Assembly (NCBI GenBank): GCA_905221605.1
Contig: CAJNDS010000104.1
Coordinates: 52,501 to 116,500 of the forward strand
Reading direction: 5' to 3'
Source: Symbiodinium natans
Taxonomy: Eukaryota; Sar; Dinophyceae; Suessiales; Symbiodiniaceae
DNA: 64,000 nt
The notes below the pieces were generated by a model. That model worked only from the letters and a program-made list of their open reading frames with translations. It did not search any database and had not been told where the DNA came from. How positions within the stretch are numbered: position 1 is the first letter of the stretch; each line of letters opens with the position of its first letter. The translations under genes and the position numbers were made by a program. Shown here piece after piece: positions 58,347-64,000 of the stretch.

Positions 58347-61300
58347 TGAGAGAGAGAGGGTGAGAGCGAGAGCCGGGGACGTGGTACCATCGGGACAGGC
58401 CATTGTTCGACCTACCTACCTCCCCTTCAAAACCCCTGGCTGAAATTTCAAAGACCTTGGGGGCCCACCAGGCAACAGCAAAATCCTGAAATTTTTTCAT
58501 GCTGGCGACAAGGGGGGGGGGGGGGTTACCCCCCCCCCTTAAGGGGGTGGGGATTATTTGCTGTCTTGTGTATACGTAGTATAAATATAAAGTAAAGTAT
58601 CACAGAATTAGAAATAGAAGTAGAGATAGAAATAGAGAAATAGAAACAGAAATAGAAATACGAATACAAATACAAGCATAAGTAGAAATATAAATCTATG
58701 TATACATATAAAACTAAAAATAAACACAAAATTAATTATAAATATAGATATAAATATAAATATAAATACAAATATAAATATAGATATAAGAAGTGTCAAT
58801 TCTAATATAAGTCTAAAGGATACATATAAATATAAGTATAAGCATAATTATTAGATACAAATTTATAAAATAAATAGGAACGTAATATAAGTATAAACTA
58901 TAAATAGAAATATGAACATGAATCTAAATATAAGTATAGCTATAAGATAAAATAATAATATATATAATAATTTATATAATATATAATATGATTTAATTTA
59001 ATATAATATGTTTCTTTACTTTACTTCTAATAATTATGTATAGTGGTTTCTGAATAGACATATTATACACATACGCATGTTATATATAGAAATATAATAT
59101 ATAAGTATATAGATATATCAAATAGATAGATATATAGATAATAAATAGATAGATATATAGAATATAGATAATAGATATATTTAAGATATATAGATATACA
59201 GGACTACAGCTATACAGATACTATAGATTACATAGATGTAATAGATCTATAGATCTATAGATTCTCTAGAATCTATAGATCTATAGATCTATAGATCTAT
59301 AGATCTATAGATCTATAGATCTATAGATCTATAGATCTATAGATATATAGATCTATAGATCTATAGATATATAGATATATAGATATATAGATATATAGAT
59401 ATATAGATATATAGATATATAGATATATAGATATATATATATAGATATGGTACCCCCTCCCCAATGACCTACCCTTTTTCGCCTTGTCTTAAGTCATCCA
59501 GCTGCACTGCAAGCAAACTCGGTGTGCAATATAGCGCGTACTAAAGTGAAACTAAAATCCGAATACACGGGCAATTAAAAAACCAAAAACACCAAACCCA
59601 AAAGACCAAAAAACCAAAACCAAAAAGGCCAAAAAAACCAAAACCAAAAAACCAAAAAAACCCAAAAAAACCAAAAACACCAATTTTCCGGAACTCTCAG
59701 GAATCCCTACGAGGCTTCTCCAAGAGTTCCGGAAAATTGTTTTTTTTGGTTTTTTTGGTTTTGTTTTTTTGGTTTTTTTTTTTGGTTTTGGTATTTTGGT
59801 TTTTTGGTTCGCCTTTACGTGGCAATAACTACGCATTTTTAAGTGTGTTTTTGTACTTGCGAATTTGCTTGTGCGTGGCCTTCACTAAGTACTTTTCTAG
59901 GAAGATTGTGCATTTTTAAGCTTGCTTCTGCAAATTTCGGACATAGTATATAAGTGGTCTTAATGAAATACCTCAGAAACAACGATTTCATTGTTACTCA
60001 AGTAGAATCGATTCTGTTGCTGTTAGTGTTTATTTTGTATTTTGGTTGAGTATGGTCCTGTAAAAAGTAGTCACTTGAGTCAAGTTGGGCGCTATTTCAT
60101 GAATATGTAAACATAAGATATTTCAGTGGACTCTTCAGATAGTATTTGATTAATACTTTGCCTAGCACACATTCTATTTATGTACAAGGCAGTATTCTTG
60201 TGCATGGCCTTTACTAACTATATTTCTACGAAGGTGTATAAGCGGTCTTTATTTAGTACTTGAGAAAGTCTTTTACATCGTTATGTAAGTAGAACCGCTT
60301 CTATTTCCATTAGTGTTTATTGCAAATTGTAGTTGGGTATGGTATTTTGAGTAGTGTTCTATTTCCATTTGTTTTTATTTCACATCTTGGTTGGGTATGG
60401 TATTTTAAATAGTGTTCATTTGAGTCAGATTGGGCTATTTACTCAAATACTTACTCTAGTAGATAAATCGCATAGAATGATGATCTCAAAACAAGAAATA
60501 TTTCATGAATATGTAAACATAAGTTATTACAGTGTACTTTTATGTACAAAGCAGTATTCTTGTGCTATGGCCTTTACGAACTACTTTCCTAGGAAGGTAT
60601 ATAAGTGGTCTTTATTTAGTACTTGAGAAGTCTTTTGCATTGTTATTTAAGTAGAATCGCTTCCGTTGCCGTTCGTGTTTATTTCATATTGTAGTTGAGT
60701 ATGGTATTTTGAATAGTATTCGCTTGAGTCAGATTGGGCTTTTTACTTAATACTCCAGGAGTTAAATTCGCATACAATAATAAGCACAATGTTTCATGAA
60801 TATGTAAACATAAGGTATTTCAGTGGACTTGTCAGATAGTATTTGATTAGTTCTTTGCCTTGTACAAACACAATTATATATATATATATATATAACATCT
60901 AAGTTGCTCAACAAAACATTATTTGCCCGTTAAACGCACAATTTGCCTAGAAAACACCAAAGATTTAAATACCTAAAAACAGCATTGTCCGCTTCAGATT
61001 CAAAATATAGATTAATCCAATGCTGTGGCTTATCGGGGCTTGCGAGGTGGGTGTGCCAATAGATGTCCTTCATTTCCCGGTGATTAACTACGCGACTTTT
61101 GGGCCTTCGTTATTCTCTTTTTGCAAAAAAGGCCTAAAAAGGGTAGGTCGCTGAGGGGGGGGGGGTAGCGATAGATATATAGATATATAGATACATAGAT
61201 ATATAGATATATAGATATATAGATATATAGATATATAGATATATAGATATGTAGATATGTAGATATATAGATATATATAGATGTATAGATGTGTAGATAT

Positions 61301-63740
61301 CTAGATATGTAGATGTGTAGATATGTAGATATATAGATACATAGATATATAGATATATAGATATATATAGATATATAGATATATAGATATATAGATATAT
61401 AGATATACAGATATATAGATATATACACACATATAAAAGTATAAATAAGTATACATAACAATAGTTTATATGCTTATGTAGTTTTATATACGCATAGTTT
61501 TACGAGCAGGGAGGTTTGTGCAAGTGAAATGCTTTCGAATGGCAACTCTAAGAAGCCCTGGGAGGCGGGTGTAGTCATCCACAGCGCTGCAAGTGAAGCG
61601 GCCCCCCGGCCCAAGCTCTCAACCCTGAACCCCCAACAAACAGGGGTACCTTAGGCTCCTGGGACCCTTCAGGAGGCCCACGCGCCCCAGATGCCCAGGA
61701 CAACGGTCTACGAAGCTGTGGCCGAGCATGGGCCCTTTCTTGGGGGTGAGCCCCTCAAGAACGCCGACGGCCACATGGTAACTGGGTCAAACGCGAGGAG
61801 TTTTATGGCCGAACGCTTTCCAGGGCAAAGCTGTAATCTGACCTGTAGGCCTTTAAAGCCCTGAGCCGAAGAATCCGAAACAAAAGCCGCAGGGACCTCA
61901 CAAGACACCCCTCAAACCCCGAAGCTGCGACTGGATGTCGAAACGCCAGCGAATGCCCTTAGCCCTCCTCCAAGCAGAGGTCGTGGCGCATGCCCCCTTC
62001 GACATGCACCGGAAGAACATCTTTCAGGAGTCTAAAGAAAGGAAAGGTATCCATGGGTTTTTCTTGGTATACATTGGTTTTTATTGGTTTTGTATTGGTT
62101 TTATGGGTTTTTATTGGTTTTTATTGGTATACGTTGGTATACATTGGTATACATTGGTATACATTGGTATACATTGGTATACATTGGTATACATTGGTAT
62201 ACATTGGTATACATTGGTATCATTGGTATACATTGGTATACAGGTACACAGGTATAAGAAGCCTGGCAGCCCCTGTGCCCCATGACCTTCACCTCAAACC
62301 TCGATCAAAAGAACCTCTGAAAACCCACGCCCAAACCCTCAACCCATCTCAACCCATCTAAACCCTAAACCTTTGGCGAGAGGACTTCTCGCAGATGGAT
62401 GCCATCCAACTGTTGCAGCACTGGTTCTGCCTCTGGGTGCAGCTGGACGAAATGGAGCATCAGGGGGTCATCAAGTGCTCCTTTCCCTGCCCCCGTGCTT
62501 CGCAAATGAGGGAGCTGCATGAGACGGGGCTGCACATCAAGAATTGGCTGAACCCATTTTTCGGAGATCTGATGCATCCCCTGCGGGCCTACTTTGGGGA
62601 GGAGATCACCTTCTTCTTCAAGTACGGCGCTTACCTGATATACTCATTCTTGCCTCTTGGAGCCGTCGGCTTCTTCTTTACAATCCTGCGAGTTTTCAAA
62701 ATCATCCCCGACAGCCAGATCGACTACGTGAAGACCGGGCTGGCCTGCGGCATCTCGCTCTGGGCCGCCTGCATCTCACAGATGTTCGGGCGCCACGCCC
62801 GGCGCACGGAGCAGCTCTGGAACGCGGCTTCGTCTCTGAGTTTTGGTGCTGTTTTTGACGGGGATTTGCTTGGGGGCTTTGGGGGGGGGTTCCTTTAAAG
62901 GGACTTCGGAGGGCTTCTTCACCCGGTTACCTTCAACAGCCACGCTTGCTGAACCCGAGAGGTGAAGGAGCATGCAGCATTTGTGAAGAACAACCCGGAT
63001 TGGGACAAGCATGGGCGGAACGAGACCTGCACCATCTTCGTCAATGTCGTCACGGTGGGTTTCGTGGCGCTGTACATCGCAGTGGCAACTGTAATTCTGG
63101 TCAAGCAGTACAATGCAGCGGAGGATGTGTGCAATAAGACGCCCCACCAGTAGATCCCCCCCCCCCCAGCACAAGGCCCTAAGGTCCCTAAGACCCCCTA
63201 AGGCCCGCAAGGCCCTGAGACCCCCTAAGGCCCCCTAAGGCCCCCTAAGACCCTAAGGCCCCAAGGCCCCAAGGCCCTAACGCCCTAACGCCCTAACGCC
63301 CTAAACCTACCAGCTTCTAAGCTCAGATGACCCTGGTCCTGCTGCCGTCAGGACACGGTCTTCGCCCAGTTGTCCTCGATCGTGCTCAGCTTGGTCATGA
63401 AGGCGTATCAGTAAGGCTTTCAGGTCGTAGGATGTAGGGTTTAGGGTCTTCAGGCTGCAAGGTCAGGGGTTATAGTGGGGGGAGAAGCGTTTCGGGCTTC
63501 ATTCGATGCTTCGAGAACCCCAAGCCCCAAACTCAAGACACGAAACCAGCGTCTCCAGGATATGCTCTAGAACCCATACACCCTACCCTAAACCCGCACA
63601 AGTATCTGCACGGCAATTCCGTGGAGGGCTGCCCCCTAAACCCGCGGCTCCATGAAGGTGGGAAGCCTTTCCTGGACCTACCTGGCCCCAGTCTTGGTGA
63701 AGCTGGAGAACCACCGGACACAGGAAGAGATGGAGGACAC
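56995..63740 (+). CDS. Anoctamin/TMEM16-like membrane protein, 5' part; gene leaves the window
   Basis: Anoctamins are dimeric Ca2+-activated chloride channels or lipid scramblases. Exon 1 is 56995-about 57480, the cytosolic N-terminal domain ending in [19 protein letters not shown] and MPFKK, which matches the conserved stretch before the first membrane helix. Then come 61691-61777, 61980-62046 and the long 62381-62826, with [20 protein letters not shown] as the first transmembrane segment and a second at [10 protein letters not shown]. Exon 62962-about 63149 adds a further helix ([19 protein letters not shown]). Exon 63352-63410 reads [13 protein letters not shown]. Exon 63666-about 63737 carries the family signature [13 protein letters not shown]. 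Phases fit at most junctions. The Ca2+-site helices (6-8) would lie beyond the window. The start is the first ATG in frame. Confidence 0.75.
58000..58378. repeat. (GA)n microsatellite with GAGC/GTGA variants
   Basis: GAGA runs at 58000-58030 and 58140-58378. Minus-strand Ser/Leu frames across it are artefacts. Confidence 0.97.
59241..59445. repeat. (ATAGATCT)n palindromic array then (ATATAGAT)n
   Basis: The 8-base unit CTATAGAT read as CTATAGATCTATAG is its own reverse complement, so the first 100 bases can form a cruciform at any register. The second half changes to ATATAGAT units. Confidence 0.95.
59575..59810. repeat. Long inverted repeat with CAAAAA-rich arms
   Basis: The left arm (about 59575-59698) is built of AACCAAAAA units and ends in AATTTTCCGGAACTCT. 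The right arm (about 59726-59810) starts AGAGTTCCGGAAAATT and continues in GGTTTTTT units. The loop is about 27 bases. It could be a foldback element. Confidence 0.8.
59865..60875 (+). repeat. Three diverged AT-rich repeats of about 330-360 bp
   Basis: Copies start near 59867, 60197 and 60559. Each contains CTTGTGC..TGGCC, then TATAAG(T/C)GGTCTT, then GTGTTTATT, then TTTCATGAATATGTAAACAT. They look like decayed tandem copies of one AT-rich unit. Confidence 0.75.
61168..61430. repeat. (ATATAGAT)n microsatellite
   Basis: About 32 8-base units. Tyr/Ile frames on the minus strand are artefacts. Confidence 0.97.
62123..62250 (+). repeat. 10-bp tandem (ATTGGTATAC)n in an anoctamin intron
   Basis: About 13 copies of ATTGGTATAC after a lead-in of TTTTATTGG units, between exons ending 62046 and starting 62381. 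Confidence 0.97.
63170..63310 (+). repeat. C-rich CCCTAAGG/GGCCCTAA tract before an anoctamin exon
   Basis: CCCTAAGGCC and CCCTAACG variants precede the exon at 63352. TTTAGGG-like sequence follows that exon's GTAAGG donor. Confidence 0.85.
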
Positions 63741-64000
63741 CCGAAGCCCCCAAGCCCTAAACTCGACACCCTCAAACCCTAAACCCTCCGCTGCTGCAAC
63801 AGCTGTAAAACAGCCCCCCCTTCCCCCTCCCCAAAACAAAGCAGCAAAAACCCCCCCCCCCCCCCCAAAAAAAAGAAAACACATGAGGAAAACAAGAAAA
63901 CAAAAGAATGGAATAGCTGAGCACTCCTATGGTTCGCGTGTCTCGCCCCAGAGCAGCGGGACTTTCTTGGGGCGGGAACATGCCAAGCCCCCTTTGTGGA

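Larger units (their letters stand above)
57520..61500. other. AT-rich island forming anoctamin intron 1
   Basis: The 4.2-kb intron between 57480 and 61691 departs from the GC-rich surroundings. It holds a GA microsatellite, about 900 bases of A/T-rich tetranucleotide-like DNA, two ATAGAT arrays, an A/T hairpin and three copies of an AT-rich repeat. No exon was found in it. Confidence 0.8.

Noticed and set aside
58077-58500. Ser/Leu-rich minus-strand ORFs
   Set aside because: Pure translation of a GA microsatellite.
61084-61461. Tyr/Ile-rich minus-strand ORF resembling a membrane protein
   Set aside because: Translation of the ATATAGAT array.

Overview
This is nuclear DNA of a dinoflagellate, most likely a Symbiodiniaceae-like or other suessialean lineage. 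Four observations support this. Every gene I can rebuild is cut into many short exons and lies on the + strand. Introns begin with GC, GA or GT and end at AG, usually followed by G. Plant/alveolate-type telomere repeats (TTTAGGG/CCCTAAA) are scattered inside genes. The products belong to families expanded in these algae: voltage-gated cation channels with EF-hands, anoctamins, acyltransferase-3 membrane enzymes and twin-CX9C proteins. The long open frames are mostly repeats or chance. The real coding sequence is short exons, which I joined by motif and by phase. No rRNA, tRNA, CRISPR, bacterial operon or promoter could be recognised.

Layout. 1-4.7 kb: no recognised gene, apart from one exon-like island bracketed by telomere-type repeats. 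4.7-9.74 kb: an acyltransferase-3-like multipass membrane protein, nearly complete, with a small secreted cystine-knot-like ORF nested in one intron. 10.1-14.5 kb: scattered exon-like pieces of uncertain ownership. 15.1-26.2 kb: a multi-BRCT protein. About 27.8-51.0 kb: a voltage-gated cation channel with S1-S6, EF-hands and a coiled-coil tail. One of its introns splits an EF-hand loop and carries a 3.6-kb array of 97-bp repeats. An intronless CHCHD2/CHCHD10-like gene lies in the stretch between the S6 and EF-hand exons. 51.6-55.9 kb: unassigned exons and then an internal slice of a myosin motor domain. 57.0 kb to the window end: the N-terminal two thirds of an anoctamin/TMEM16-like protein, whose first intron is an AT-rich island full of microsatellites.

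The most striking feature is not a gene. Exons are bracketed by telomere-like DNA with fixed polarity: G-strand (TTTAGGG-like) sequence just after donors and C-strand (CCCTAAA-like) sequence just before acceptors. The two ends of many introns are therefore mutually complementary in the transcript. The genes share no obvious pathway; their common orientation fits the unidirectional gene arrays of dinoflagellates.
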